IMG/VR virus record: IMGVR_UViG_3300044960_000642
Coordinates: 1-30,002 of that record
Length of the DNA: 30,002 nt
Origin: a virus
Reading direction: 5' to 3' (one strand)
This document shows, in pieces, positions 7,117 through 15,297 of the stretch (position 1 is the first letter of the stretch; each line of letters starts with the position of its first letter). The notes beneath the pieces are model-generated. The model ran no database searches. It saw only the letters and a list, made by a program, of their open reading frames with translations, and had not been told where the DNA came from. The translations under genes were made by a program, and so were the position numbers.

Positions 7117-9485
7117 CAGCCGGCCACCCGGATCGGGACTGGTCCGTTCGTCCGCTGCCAGTCACGCAACGCGCCGACGACCGCGTCGGCCATCTGGGGG
7201 AGTACCTGCCGGACCTGGTCGGCGACCGTGCCGTTGCCGTTCACGTTGACGGTGATCGGCACCGACACCCACATGCCGCCGGCGACGTCCGGCATGGTCC
7301 GGGCGGACCGACCGTCGGCGAGACCGGCCGTCGGGGCACCACGACGGATCGCGTCGACGGTCGCGGCGTCGAGCACGAACTCGCCTCCATGGGCGACGAG
7401 CGGGACGGGCTCGCCACGGCGGCCCGGTACGGGCCCGCCCTTCTGGCGGCGTGGCACACGGTTCAGCAGTTCGAAGAACCCGGCACGGCCCGGCGCGTTC
7501 ATCTCGACGTCGATCTTGAGTTTCGCTGTCCGGTTCTGGGCGAGCGCCGTCAGCTGCCAGATCGTCTGGTTCAGACGTTGCCCGAGAGGCGAATCGACCC
7601 CGACCGTCTGTTGCAGCAGTACGAGCGCGTCCCGCTGCTTCCGAATCGCGTCGGTGGCGCTCCAGTGCCGCCCGTTGGCGATCGCCTGCTGTTCCGCCTC
7701 GCGGGTCTTGGCTTCCGCCACGGCGAGCGCTGCCCGGAGCACCTCCCGCTCGGATGCGGCGAGTTCGGTCGCGGATGCACGGCCGGCACGCAGGAGTTCG
7801 TTGTGCGCTGCGAGACGGTCGGAGAATGACGCGATCGCATCCTCGGCGTCCAGCGACGCGTCGAGCGTGCCGAGAATCGCGTCGGTGGTCTCACGCAACT
7901 CGCGTTCTGCGTCGGCGGCGGCGTCCCGCATCTCCTTCAGCCGGTCGGCGAGATCCGTTGTCGGCGCCGCCGCCTGCTCGGCGGCCTGCCGACCCTCTTC
8001 GACGGCGGCGGTCACAGCCTGCTGTGTCGTCGCTTGCTCCCGCGAAGCCATGACGACTCGCTCGCGGGCGGCAGCAAGTTCGGTTTCGGTGGCAGTCCCG
8101 GACGCGACGAGATCGGCGTAATCGGCTTGGGCGGCACGCAACGTCTCGGTCTGTGCAGTCGCCGACGACAGCGCCTCGACCTGCTCGCGCAAGGCGTCCG
8201 CGAGTTCCCGTGCCTTCGGGGCGAACATCCCGCCCTCGGCCATGGCGGCCGCGGCGGTCATGTCGAACATCCTGTCGGTGACCTCTTCGCCGGCCAGAGC
8301 GAGGTCGCGGATCGACCGTGCCGCCTCCAATGTGCGAGGGCCGAACTCGGCGGCGATCCTGTCGGTTGCCGCAGTTGCCGCCTCACCGCCCTCGAAGAAC
8401 GCCTCGGCGAGGCTGCGCATCTCCTCGCGCAACGCGGCGGCCTCCTGGGCCCGCAACGCAAGCACGGTACCGACGATCCCGACTGCGGCCGTGAGCCCGA
8501 TCGCGGCCTTTCCGGCGATGTTCAACGCGCCGGACGCGTCCGTGAACCGGTCCCGCATCTTCAACGCCTGGCCTGCCAGGAAGCTCACACCGCCTGCAGC
8601 GCCGACGGCGGCGACCCCGACACTGGCGACGGACCCGAGCGTCCGTTGTGTCTCCGGCGACAGGGACCCGAACGCGCCGGCGACGCTGTTCGCGGCCTGC
8701 ACGAGGCCTGTGAACATCGGCAGGACACCGCTACCGATGTTCGCCCGCAGGTCGGCGAGCTGCGCGTTTAGGATGCGTTGCTGGTTCGCCGCGCCACCGG
8801 CGGTCCGCTGGAAGTCACCTTGTGCGCTGGTCGTCTGGGCGAGGATCGCCGCATACGCGGCCTGCACCTTGACGGCCGGGGTGAGTGCCTGGCTGGTCGT
8901 CGAGATCAGCCCGAGACGCATCGCCTCCTGTTTGAGCGTCGCGTCGTCGAGCAGGACGCCGTACCGGCGGATCGGCTCGTTCTCGCCGCGTAGTGCGGCA
9001 CCGAGCGCAAGGATCGCCTCCTCCGGGCTCGTGTTGTGGAACGACGCGAGATCGGACGCGAGTTCGGTCAGCGACGTCGAGAAGTCGACCAGGTCGCTTC
9101 CGGTCTTCCCGGCCGCCTGTCCGAACACGGCGAACGTCGCTGCCGCGTCGAGCGCCTGACGTTTCGATTGGCCGAACGACGTGGCAGCGGTCTCCGCCCA
9201 CGCTTCGATCTCGTCGCCACTGTCCCCGAACAGCACGCCGATCTTCGAGGTCGTCTCGGCGAGGTCGGAGGCATCTCCTGCGAGTCCGGCGAGCGCCCGG
9301 CCGGCGACGGTCGCGAAACCGACCGCGGCAGCACCACCGACCGTCAGGCCGGTCGCCCACTGTTGGCGGCGACGTTCCGCCCGTTCAAGCTCGGTGTCCG
9401 CAGTGTCACCGAACCGGCGGAGGTCGCGGACCGCACCGGCGGTCTGCGCCTCGATCAGGAACTGCAGACGTTCGACGATCGCCAT
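7116..9485 (-). CDS. tail tape measure protein
   Basis: This 789-residue protein is helical and Ala/Glu/Arg-rich, with long coiled-coil stretches (about 1-60 and 350-640). It has Gly/Ala hydrophobic segments at about 45-70, 285-305 and 320-345, and a conserved tape-measure core including LFGDSGDEIEAWAETAATSF (about 105-124) and NTSPEEAILALGAALRGE. The C-terminus has Pro/Gly-rich turns near PRRQKGGPVPGRRGEPVP, also seen in actinophage tape measures. The protein sets tail length and is ejected during DNA entry; its modest length predicts a tail of ordinary siphovirus size. It starts 1 base after the preceding gene and is the longest open frame in the window. Confidence 0.92.
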   Translation of the reverse strand: MAIVERLQFLIEAQTAGAVRDLRRFGDTADTELERAERRRQQWATGLTVGGAAAVGFATVAGRALAGLAGDASDLAETTSKIGVLFGDSGDEIEAWAETAATSFGQSKRQALDAAATFAVFGQAAGKTGSDLVDFSTSLTELASDLASFHNTSPEEAILALGAALRGENEPIRRYGVLLDDATLKQEAMRLGLISTTSQALTPAVKVQAAYAAILAQTTSAQGDFQRTAGGAANQQRILNAQLADLRANIGSGVLPMFTGLVQAANSVAGAFGSLSPETQRTLGSVASVGVAAVGAAGGVSFLAGQALKMRDRFTDASGALNIAGKAAIGLTAAVGIVGTVLALRAQEAAALREEMRSLAEAFFEGGEAATAATDRIAAEFGPRTLEAARSIRDLALAGEEVTDRMFDMTAAAAMAEGGMFAPKARELADALREQVEALSSATAQTETLRAAQADYADLVASGTATETELAAARERVVMASREQATTQQAVTAAVEEGRQAAEQAAAPTTDLADRLKEMRDAAADAERELRETTDAILGTLDASLDAEDAIASFSDRLAAHNELLRAGRASATELAASEREVLRAALAVAEAKTREAEQQAIANGRHWSATDAIRKQRDALVLLQQTVGVDSPLGQRLNQTIWQLTALAQNRTAKLKIDVEMNAPGRAGFFELLNRVPRRQKGGPVPGRRGEPVPLVAHGGEFVLDAATVDAIRRGAPTAGLADGRSARTMPDVAGGMWVSVPITVNVNGNGTVADQVRQVLPQMADAVVGALRDWQRTNGPVPIRVAG

Positions 9486-9486
9486 G

Positions 9487-9855
9487 TCACAGCTGCGATG
9501 CCCGCTCGAGCAGTCGTGCCAGCGTCTCGGTGGTCTCCTGGTCGAGCGTCTCGCCGCCGTCGCGCTCGTTGCCGTCCTGGTCGACCGGCAGGTCCTCCAT
9601 CGTGATGGCCTCCAGTGCGGCGACTGCAGGCAGGTCCGCCACCCACTGGACCGCGGCGTCGAGCGACATGCCGGATCGGACGGCGGCGACGACCAGCAGC
9701 GCGTGCCGACACACGGGACAGTGCGTCGGGGCCAGGTCCGTCTCGTAGTGCGGGACGGTCCGGGTGACGAGCACGAACCATGCCTCGTAGAGCCCGGCGG
9801 TCAGGTCGGTCTCGGCGAGACGAGCCGGGCGGGTGACGACCCACTGGCGGCTCAT
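9487..9855 (-). CDS. protein in tail-assembly-chaperone position
   Basis: This 122-residue protein is of unrecognised family. It begins MSRQWVVTRPARLAETDL, carries one CPVCRH motif (about 46-51) and ends in an acidic Gln/Glu/Asp-rich tail. It lies immediately before the tape measure, where siphoviruses normally encode the two tail assembly chaperones made by a programmed frameshift. I looked for a slippery heptamer near the 3' end and saw no run of A or G that would serve. Also, the overlapping +1/-1 frames give Arg-rich sequence unlike a chaperone extension. The start ATG overlaps the preceding stop as ATGA. The chaperone role is inferred from position alone; the lone Cys pair is unusual for that role. 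Confidence 0.5.
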   Translation of the reverse strand: MSRQWVVTRPARLAETDLTAGLYEAWFVLVTRTVPHYETDLAPTHCPVCRHALLVVAAVRSGMSLDAAVQWVADLPAVAALEAITMEDLPVDQDGNERDGGETLDQETTETLARLLERASQL

Positions 9856-10334
9856 CGGAGGCTCCGCAACGCGGCTTCCCGGATCGTCCGGGCGAACGCC
9901 TGGCGGGCCGCCGGTTCGGCACGTGCCCGTCCTCGCGTCCAGGCCCGCCGGGGCGCATGTCCCGGGTGCCGGATGGGGCCGGTCACCACCCGACCGTTGA
10001 TCCGGAGACGGGGACGGCCGACGCGTGCGCGCCGGCGACGGACGCGGGGGATCACGTGGGGCCGGACCGGAGACTCGACGAGCCCGACCGGGCCTCGCGG
10101 CCGGATGACCGCCCGGTCGGACTCGAGCTGGTACCCGGCGTTGATCTTGACGCCCGCACGGCCGACGCCGGACAGACGGCTGTCGCCGCCGGCGGCTCGA
10201 CGGAGTTCCTCCCGGATCGCTCGCGTGGCCGCCAGCGCGGCCGCCTCCAGCGCGGCGCGTGAGGCGCTGTCGACCGTGACCGCCAACGTCCGGATCCGGC
10301 CTGTGAACTCGGCCAGCGTGACCGACGTACCCAC
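9852..10334 (-). CDS. tail-completion/head-tail joining protein, HK97 gp10-like
   Basis: This 160-residue protein is basic. Its helical N-terminal half (SASRAALEAAALAATRAIRE) is followed by a beta/turn region and an ending of the HK97 gp10 type (HPGHAPRRAW...RQAFARTIREAALRSL, in part). Proteins of that family help close or complete the tail end that meets the head. It lies between the tail-tube gene and the gene before the tape measure, overlapping the latter by 4 bases. The assignment rests on the C-terminal pattern and size; a search could place it elsewhere among small tail proteins. Confidence 0.5.
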   Translation of the reverse strand: MGTSVTLAEFTGRIRTLAVTVDSASRAALEAAALAATRAIREELRRAAGGDSRLSGVGRAGVKINAGYQLESDRAVIRPRGPVGLVESPVRPHVIPRVRRRRARVGRPRLRINGRVVTGPIRHPGHAPRRAWTRGRARAEPAARQAFARTIREAALRSLR

Positions 10335-10340
10335 TGGTGG

Positions 10341-10748
10341 TCAGCTCGTGGCACGCGTCAACGGGCCAGACCCGGGCCACGTGACGGAGAACATGGCGAG
10401 GTCACCGACCTGCCCCTCGATGGGGGTGTAGTCGGTGATCAGCACGCTGCCCTGATACTCCGGGTTCGTCGCCGAGATCGCGCCGGTCGTCGGCCGGGCC
10501 GTGAACGCGACGACCGTGCCGAGCAGCGGCCAGAGCGTCGCGTCCACCTGCGATGCCGCGAAGTCCTGGTTGAACTCGACGGTCAGCCGGTAGTCACGCA
10601 GGCCTCCGAGGCGCGACACCCACGTGTCGCCCATCGCCGTGTCGGTGACCTCGTTCACCGACACCTGCAGCGTGGCCTTCCGGACCGCGGACGACAGGTT
10701 GACCGAGTTGATCGTGATCCGATGATCGAGCGCGACGTACGTTGCCAT
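10341..10748 (-). CDS. major tail tube protein (short paralogue)
   Basis: This 135-residue protein has the pattern of actinophage tail-tube subunits. It begins with INSVNLSSAVRKATLQV and continues with TAMGDTWVSRLGGLRDY, VEFNQDFAASQVDATLWPLL and ATNPEYQGSVLITDYTP. These beta-strand-rich elements match the ring-forming fold shared by siphovirus tail-tube proteins. It is followed by tail-completion and tape-measure genes, as expected. The gene starts 10 bases after the end of a longer gene whose N-terminal half follows the same pattern, so this phage has two tube-like subunits in tandem. The short one fits the core tube unit in length. Confidence 0.75.
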   Translation of the reverse strand: MATYVALDHRITINSVNLSSAVRKATLQVSVNEVTDTAMGDTWVSRLGGLRDYRLTVEFNQDFAASQVDATLWPLLGTVVAFTARPTTGAISATNPEYQGSVLITDYTPIEGQVGDLAMFSVTWPGSGPLTRATS

Positions 10749-10758
10749 TTCTTCCCTC

Positions 10759-11493
10759 CTACTGGATTCCGACCGTGACGGCGACGATGAACGTGCCGGT
10801 GATCGCGGACACTCTCACACGCCACCAGTTGTCGGTGATCGGCCCGGCAACCGGTGTCGCCCATGACGCGCCGGCCGCCGTGAACGGCCCGAGCGTCATG
10901 CGTGTCGTCGGGGAGCTGAACCCCGAGTTGTCGTCGGATTCGACGACCATGGTGATCGTGGTGCCCGCACTGAACACGTGCGTCGTGGCGAACAGCCGTT
11001 GTGTTGAGCTGACCGCCCCGAGGTTCGCGCCGGTCCCGGTGATCGTCGTGTTGACCGATTGGCGTGGCAGCATCAGCGACCCGCGTACGAGCCCGTCACT
11101 GTTCCCGCCACCTTTGACAGCGCCGGCGATACCGGCCATCTCCCCGTGTGTCGCCTCGACCGGCGTCCATTCGAAGTTCCGGCCGACGAACCCGTACGTG
11201 CGGGCCGCCTGCGTGTTCGACTCGGCGACGGTCACGACGCACGGGGCTTGCAACGCCTGCAGCAGCATGACCGTCGCGTCCAATGACGACGAGCCGGCAG
11301 CATGGTCCTGGAACCCGATGTGGGCGAGTTCCACGTCGCGGACGCCACCGCGCCGTTCGGTCCAGCCTTGCGACGCGAACGTCGTCGCATTCTTCTCCTC
11401 GACGGTAGCCCGGAGTGCCACCCGGTTGTGCTGCGCGGTCGCGTCGAGTGAATGCACCCAAAGGTTGACGTCGCGCAGTACGAACGTCGCCAT
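10759..11493 (-). CDS. tail-tube-like protein with extra C-terminal domain (long paralogue)
   Basis: This 244-residue protein has an N-terminal half that parallels the short tube protein next door: NLWVHSLDATAQHNRVALRA, then NATTFASQGWTERRGGVRD, then a region ending in LDATVMLLQAL. The match to the equivalent elements there (NLSSAVRK, DTAMGDTWVSRLGGLRDY, VDATLWPLL) suggests a shared fold. The C-terminal about 110 residues (from about TTITGTGANLGAVS) are Thr/Ser/Val-rich and could be an added Ig-like or lectin-like decoration domain. Either this is the main tube subunit and the short gene a specialised ring, or the reverse. Its start overlaps the preceding stop (TGATG). Confidence 0.6.
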   Translation of the reverse strand: MATFVLRDVNLWVHSLDATAQHNRVALRATVEEKNATTFASQGWTERRGGVRDVELAHIGFQDHAAGSSSLDATVMLLQALQAPCVVTVAESNTQAARTYGFVGRNFEWTPVEATHGEMAGIAGAVKGGGNSDGLVRGSLMLPRQSVNTTITGTGANLGAVSSTQRLFATTHVFSAGTTITMVVESDDNSGFSSPTTRMTLGPFTAAGASWATPVAGPITDNWWRVRVSAITGTFIVAVTVGIQ

Positions 11494-11657
11494 CAGGACT
11501 GCTCCGGCTCACGGCGGCTCTTGCGTTCGGGCACGACCTCGACAAGCCCGGCGGCGACCAGCGCGTCGATGTTCACCCGTTCTGGGTCGAGCTCGACGAT
11601 CCCGCCCGGGCCCGTGTCGGCGACCTCACCGGCCAACACCTTCACACGCACCATCAT
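11493..11657 (-). CDS. small head-tail connector-region protein
   Basis: This 54-residue protein begins MMVRVKVLAGEV, has a short segment with GGIVELDPERVNIDALVAAGLVEVVP (in part), and ends in a basic/acidic tail. I chose the ATG at 11655-11657 because an AGGAG Shine-Dalgarno lies 7 bases upstream of it; the longer open frame upstream is not coding-like. Peptides of this type (a mini beta-sheet plus a helix ending in a two-strand hairpin) are frequent between capsid and tail genes of actinophages. Function is unknown; position suggests a role in the neck or in assembly. Confidence 0.6.
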   Translation of the reverse strand: MMVRVKVLAGEVADTGPGGIVELDPERVNIDALVAAGLVEVVPERKSRREPEQS

Positions 11658-11667
11658 GTTGTTGCTC

Positions 11668-12081
11668 CTAACGTGTCGTGCGGACCGCGACCGTAATCTC
11701 CAGGCCGAGCAGTCGTGTCCCGGCGACGTCTCGTGCCGCGACGCCACTCACCTGCCGGACCGTGCAGTGATGGACGAGCCCGTCAAGCGTCTCGGACGTG
11801 CCGGACGGTTCGAGCGTGTCGATCACGACGGGTACCCACTCGTCGAGCTGGTCGTGCGCGGACTGCGGGTCGACATACGGGACGAGCAGCTCGAGCACGA
11901 GATTGATCGTGGCGAGCCCTCGATGCATGGCGTCATGCGGTTCCACATACGCCGGGTCGGATGCGGCATGGAGCACCCCGCATGGTGCCGCCGGACTGTC
12001 CGTCGGATGCCGGTAGATCGGTTCTCCGAGCACGGTCGACAGCCGTTCCGCGAGCCGGTGACGGATCAGGGTGAGGTCCAT
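11668..12081 (-). CDS. tail terminator-like protein
   Basis: This 137-residue protein starts MDLTLIRHRLAERLSTVLGEPIY with a predicted N-terminal helix. Beta strands follow around a conserved-looking core (INLVLELLVPYVDPQSAHDQ), then an LDEWVPVVIDTLE helix. The order helix, strand, PCGVL-like strand, long VLV strand, and a helix containing QxxLD is characteristic of siphovirus tail terminator proteins, which cap the tail tube and join it to the neck. It lies downstream of the gp6-like connector and before the tail-tube genes, as in HK97-like phages. Its start overlaps the preceding stop by 1 base. Confidence 0.6.
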   Translation of the reverse strand: MDLTLIRHRLAERLSTVLGEPIYRHPTDSPAAPCGVLHAASDPAYVEPHDAMHRGLATINLVLELLVPYVDPQSAHDQLDEWVPVVIDTLEPSGTSETLDGLVHHCTVRQVSGVAARDVAGTRLLGLEITVAVRTTR

Positions 12082-12695
12082 CAGCCGATCCCCACGGTCC
12101 GGACGAACGGCCGGAGCAGCCTACGCACCTCCGGGTTCTCGCGGACGCGGAGGACGCCGTAGTCGCCGAAGCCCGCGACTCCGAACGGCGCTTCCCGCAG
12201 CTTGAACAGGTCGGTGACCGCGATCAGGCAGGCCTGACGGACCTCCGTCGGGACCTCCGGCCATCCCCACTGTGCGGTCACCCGGACGGGCGACCGGTAC
12301 CGGACCGATGGCCACGACCGATCGACTGCCACCAACGCGGTTACCGGCCATCCTGACCGTCCACCGACGACACCGTTGACCGGCCGTGTCTCCCATGCGG
12401 CTGTCGGCCATGACGTTTCGAACGTGCCGTCGTCGTCCTCGTCGGTTGCGACGGCAAGGCCGCTGGTCGTCGCGATGTCATCGACCCACAGGGTCCGGCG
12501 GTCGAACGAGATGTGCCCGGCACCGTAGACGCGGGCACTCGTGCCGGTGTCGCGGTAGAAACGCCGGCCGCAGAGATCGTCGATCGCTCGGGACGCGGTC
12601 TCGATCGCACGTTCCAGCACCTGCGTGTCACCGGCCGGTGCGGACAACCATGCTTGCGCTTCGCCGACCGTCGCGTACCCGTTGACGATCGGCAT
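12081..12695 (-). CDS. head-tail connector (adaptor) protein, gp6-like
   Basis: This 204-residue protein has an N-terminal helical region of the gp6/adaptor type (YATVGEAQAWLSA, then LERAIETASRAIDDLCGRRFY). A beta-rich middle follows (LWVDDIATTSGLAV, VTAQWGWPEVPTEV), then a helix QACLIAVTDLFKLRE. The motif pair 'AIE.AS.AID..C.R.FY' and 'Q.GWP.VP..V.QA' is typical of adaptor proteins that dock under the portal in HK97-like phages. It lies 3 bases after the small gene that follows the capsid gene, which is the expected place. Confidence 0.78.
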   Translation of the reverse strand: MPIVNGYATVGEAQAWLSAPAGDTQVLERAIETASRAIDDLCGRRFYRDTGTSARVYGAGHISFDRRTLWVDDIATTSGLAVATDEDDDGTFETSWPTAAWETRPVNGVVGGRSGWPVTALVAVDRSWPSVRYRSPVRVTAQWGWPEVPTEVRQACLIAVTDLFKLREAPFGVAGFGDYGVLRVRENPEVRRLLRPFVRTVGIG

Positions 12696-12698
12696 CGG

Positions 12699-12905
12699 TC
12701 AGGTCCGCCGGCGGGTCTGACGTGGCCGTTCCGGCACGGCCTGTTCGGTCCGGTCGTCAACGGTCGTCTCGGCCGTGCCGACGAGCCGGGCGATCTCGCG
12801 TCGCACCTGCGCGGCACGGTCCTCGTTGCCGTTGGCGACATAGCCGGCGAGCTCGCGCTTCAGCGCTGCGAGCAGCGCGTCTCTGGTCGGTTCTGCGTCC
12901 GCCAT
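12699..12905 (-). CDS. small protein downstream of the capsid gene
   Basis: This 68-residue charged helical protein has a core, LLAALKRELAGYVANGNEDRAAQVRREIARL (in part), that forms a two-helix hairpin. It is followed by a basic Arg/Thr-rich tail ending RRRT. Small peptides of this form lie between capsid and connector genes in many actinophages; none has an established role that I can name with certainty. A good Shine-Dalgarno (GAGGAG) precedes the ATG at 12905, just after the hairpin that follows the capsid gene. Confidence 0.65.
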   Translation of the reverse strand: MADAEPTRDALLAALKRELAGYVANGNEDRAAQVRREIARLVGTAETTVDDRTEQAVPERPRQTRRRT

Positions 12906-12928
12906 CGGTGCTCCTCGTGCCGGGGGAC

Positions 12929-12968
12929 GGTCCCGGACCGGGCCAGGCAGGGGACCCGGCCCGGGACC
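12929..12968 (-). promoter_or_regulatory. long hairpin between capsid gene and next gene
   Basis: The arms 12929-12944 and 12953-12968 pair along 16 positions with an 8-base loop. On the leftward transcript all 16 pairs form, two of them as G-U wobbles; on the opposite strand those two positions would be A/C mismatches. So the structure fits RNA made in the coding direction. No T-run follows, so it is not a classical intrinsic terminator. It may slow polymerase or protect the 3' end of the capsid message. Confidence 0.75.
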
Positions 12969-12978
12969 GCCGATCGGG

Positions 12979-14361
12979 TCAGAACGTCGGGGTGACGAGA
13001 CCGGTGCCGCCGACCGTGCCGTGCGCGGCCGGGTAGCGGCCCGCCGTGAACGCGCTGAAGCCGTACACGACGAACTTGACGGTCAGGTTCCCGGCCGCGG
13101 TCTGCTCGGCCCGGACGAACAGCGGCGCGTCCTCCTGCTCCCACAGGTGCAGCTCGGACGCGGTCACACCGAGGATGACGTCCTCGTTCGTGCCCGCCCC
13201 GAGGTTCGTCGGGATGTTCCCGTCGAGCACGACCGGCACACCGAACAGCAGCCGGTCGGACGACTCGTAGCTCGTGTCGCCCGCGTTGCCCGCGACCTGC
13301 GGTGCCGTCGCCGGCATCTGCAGGAACGGGAACGTCGACCCGATCTCCTTCGCGATCCACCACCAGCGACGCGGGTGCATCACGAAGTGGGAGATGCCGA
13401 GGAACACCGACGACTGGATCTGCTGGATCAGGTCGGCGAGCTTCGGGTACAGCTCGGCGGCGGTCGGCGACGCGTCCGTGTACGTGACCGACACGATTCC
13501 CGACGTCGACCGGATTCCGAGATGCGTCCCCGAGGTGCCGTCGCCGTTGAGGATCTGGTTGTCGAGCGTCGTGTTGTACGCGGTGACGAGATCGGTGAGG
13601 ACGATCTCGTCGACACCGACACCGCGCTCGATCGCCTGGCGGGACACGTCCTGCTGTCCGGCGATCGTCCGCACGTTCACCGTCAGCAGCGTGTCGTCCA
13701 TGTCGGTCTCGGACACGGCCGCGTTCTCCGACGCCTGCGCGGCCGCGGACGAACCCGTCGTGATCCGCGAGATGTTCACGGTCATGCCGGACGGCGGCAG
13801 CGGGTGACGCGCAGCGATGTTCGCGACGGGACGTCCGGCCCGGCGGACCGGCGCGACGAGATCCGTCAGGTACTGCGGGACGACGAGCCCGGCGAACGCG
13901 CCGGTGCCGACGTCACGGGTCTCGACCTCCGCCTGCGCCTGATGGCGGCGGAGCCGCTCCGCGGCCGACGGGTCGTGCGACGCGTTGACGAGGTCCCGGA
14001 AGAACGACACGCCGTGTCGACGTTCCGCGTCCCGCGAGTACACGGCGGGTTCGCTGCGGACCTGGACCGGACGGGCCGTGTCGTCGGCCGGGCCGCCCCA
14101 GCGGGCCGCGGCCGCGGCGGCCGCCTCGGCACGGGCACGGTGCTCGACGATCAGCTCGATGCGCTCGTCGAGCTGGCCGATCGCCTCGTCGTGCTCGGTG
14201 ATCGTCGCGGACAGCGCCTCGAACCGGACGGTCTCGTCGGCGTTCAGGTTGCGCTGCTCGGCGCCGACCTGCTCGAGCAGCTGGTCCATCTCGGCCTGGA
14301 CGGCCTGACGGGAGTCGTAGCGTGCACGCCGCTCGGCGCGCAGCACATCGAGAAGGTCCAT
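12979..14361 (-). CDS. major capsid protein, HK97 fold
   Basis: This 460-residue protein has an N-terminal about 100 residues that are charged and helical (RAERRARYDSRQAVQAEMDQ and on), the delta/scaffold-like part removed by the prohead protease in HK97-type phages. The mature part from about 150 has the expected landmarks: VETRDVGTGAFAGLVVPQYL, ITTGSSAAAQASENAAVSE, QDVSRQAIERG, DNQILNGDGTSGTHLG, HPRRWWWIAKE, LLFGVPVVLDGNIP, and an end with LTVKFVVYGFSAF. The protein forms the icosahedral shell. It follows the protease gene with a 93-base gap holding a small hairpin, and a strong hairpin lies after its stop. Confidence 0.95.
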   Translation of the reverse strand: MDLLDVLRAERRARYDSRQAVQAEMDQLLEQVGAEQRNLNADETVRFEALSATITEHDEAIGQLDERIELIVEHRARAEAAAAAAARWGGPADDTARPVQVRSEPAVYSRDAERRHGVSFFRDLVNASHDPSAAERLRRHQAQAEVETRDVGTGAFAGLVVPQYLTDLVAPVRRAGRPVANIAARHPLPPSGMTVNISRITTGSSAAAQASENAAVSETDMDDTLLTVNVRTIAGQQDVSRQAIERGVGVDEIVLTDLVTAYNTTLDNQILNGDGTSGTHLGIRSTSGIVSVTYTDASPTAAELYPKLADLIQQIQSSVFLGISHFVMHPRRWWWIAKEIGSTFPFLQMPATAPQVAGNAGDTSYESSDRLLFGVPVVLDGNIPTNLGAGTNEDVILGVTASELHLWEQEDAPLFVRAEQTAAGNLTVKFVVYGFSAFTAGRYPAAHGTVGGTGLVTPTF

Positions 14362-14423
14362 CGTTCCTCCACGTGTGTGGTGCGCCGAGTGGTCGTCCGC
14401 GAGTGGCCGTTCGGTCCGGCTCG

Positions 14424-14440
14424 CTGTCCGGCTCGGACAG
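14424..14440 (-). promoter_or_regulatory. small hairpin between protease and capsid genes
   Basis: The arms 14424-14430 and 14434-14440 form 7 perfect G-C-rich pairs around a 3-base loop, inside the 93-base gap upstream of the capsid start. No T-run follows on the leftward transcript. With the hairpin at 12929-12968 it brackets the capsid gene. It may mark an RNA-processing or stabilising site. Confidence 0.55.
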
Positions 14441-14454
14441 TTCAGTTGTTGCCG

Positions 14455-15297
14455 TCAGCGTAGCGCGAGGGCCCGCCCGTGGTGGCGGAACCGGACGGCC
14501 CGGACGTGCGCGGCCTCGAACGGCAGGCCGTCAGACGTGCCGGACGGGTCCGGTTCGGACGGCGCCGCCGCCGGCTGGGCGGCGGCGCCGCCGTCCGGTG
14601 CGTCGACAACCGGTGCGTCGACGACCGGGGCGAGCAGCTCACGCAGGTCGGCAAGCAGATCGGTCGACGGGATGCGTCCCGACCGCAGTTCGGCGAGCGC
14701 CTGTTCGAGCGCCCGGAACCCTGCGCCGGCGGTCGCCGGGTTCGCTCCGTAGTTGACGACGCTCACATCGCCCTTCGCGAGACTGACCTCGCGGATCACG
14801 CGGCGGGTGCCCTCGACCGCGTCGGACGGCCGGCCCGTGTCGTCATACCAGTCGTCCTTGATGACCCGGAACGCGAACGACATCTCGTCGATGTCGCCAC
14901 GGGCGGACGCGACGAGCAGGTCCGCGACCGGCTGCATCCGCCTGTCGAGATCGGCCGACACCCACAGGCCGGTCGGGGTCCCGTCCGTCCGTTCCTCGAG
15001 CCGCAACGTCCCGGACTTGGTGCGGGCGAGCGACATGCCCGTGTGGTTCACCAAGAACGCGACGTCAGCTCGTTCACGGAGAGTCTTGCGGAACGCGCCG
15101 GACGCGACCATCTCGATCCAGCCGGGCCACACGCCACCGGCGATCGGGTACTCGACATCGGTGACACACGCGTACCCCTCGAACCTGACGGTGTCCGGAT
15201 CGGTCGTGTCCCGCAGCTCGTAGCCGGCGGTCGACGCACGTTCGGCACGTGGCCGTTCGAACGACAGCAGGGTCTCACGGTCGAGATCGAGTTTCAC
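14455..15297 (-). CDS. prohead maturation protease (HK97 family, peptidase U35)
   Basis: This is a 280-residue protein if it begins at the GTG of 15295-15297. I prefer that start because it overlaps the portal stop as GTGA and is preceded by a perfect AGGAGG; the ATG 36 bases further up lies inside the portal gene. Landmarks of the herpesvirus-protease-like fold are FEGYACVTDVEYP (about 39-51), the catalytic His in LVNHTG (85), and the catalytic Ser in DEMSFAF (140). A third conserved block, REVSLAKGDVSVVNYGANP, contributes Glu/Asp. The protease removes the capsid delta domain and scaffold inside the prohead. The C-terminal about 90 residues, Pro/Ala/Asp-rich, probably act as scaffold. Confidence 0.9.
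   Translation of the reverse strand: MKLDLDRETLLSFERPRAERASTAGYELRDTTDPDTVRFEGYACVTDVEYPIAGGVWPGWIEMVASGAFRKTLRERADVAFLVNHTGMSLARTKSGTLRLEERTDGTPTGLWVSADLDRRMQPVADLLVASARGDIDEMSFAFRVIKDDWYDDTGRPSDAVEGTRRVIREVSLAKGDVSVVNYGANPATAGAGFRALEQALAELRSGRIPSTDLLADLRELLAPVVDAPVVDAPDGGAAAQPAAAPSEPDPSGTSDGLPFEAAHVRAVRFRHHGRALALR

Noticed and set aside
9455-9958. Frameshift extension of the gene before the tape measure (G/GT chaperone pair).
   Set aside because: No slippery heptamer was seen and the overlapping frame is Arg/Pro-rich shadow.
14424-14440. Intrinsic terminator before the capsid gene.
   Set aside because: The leftward strand has no T-run after the stem. A terminator there would cut off the capsid gene from its operon.
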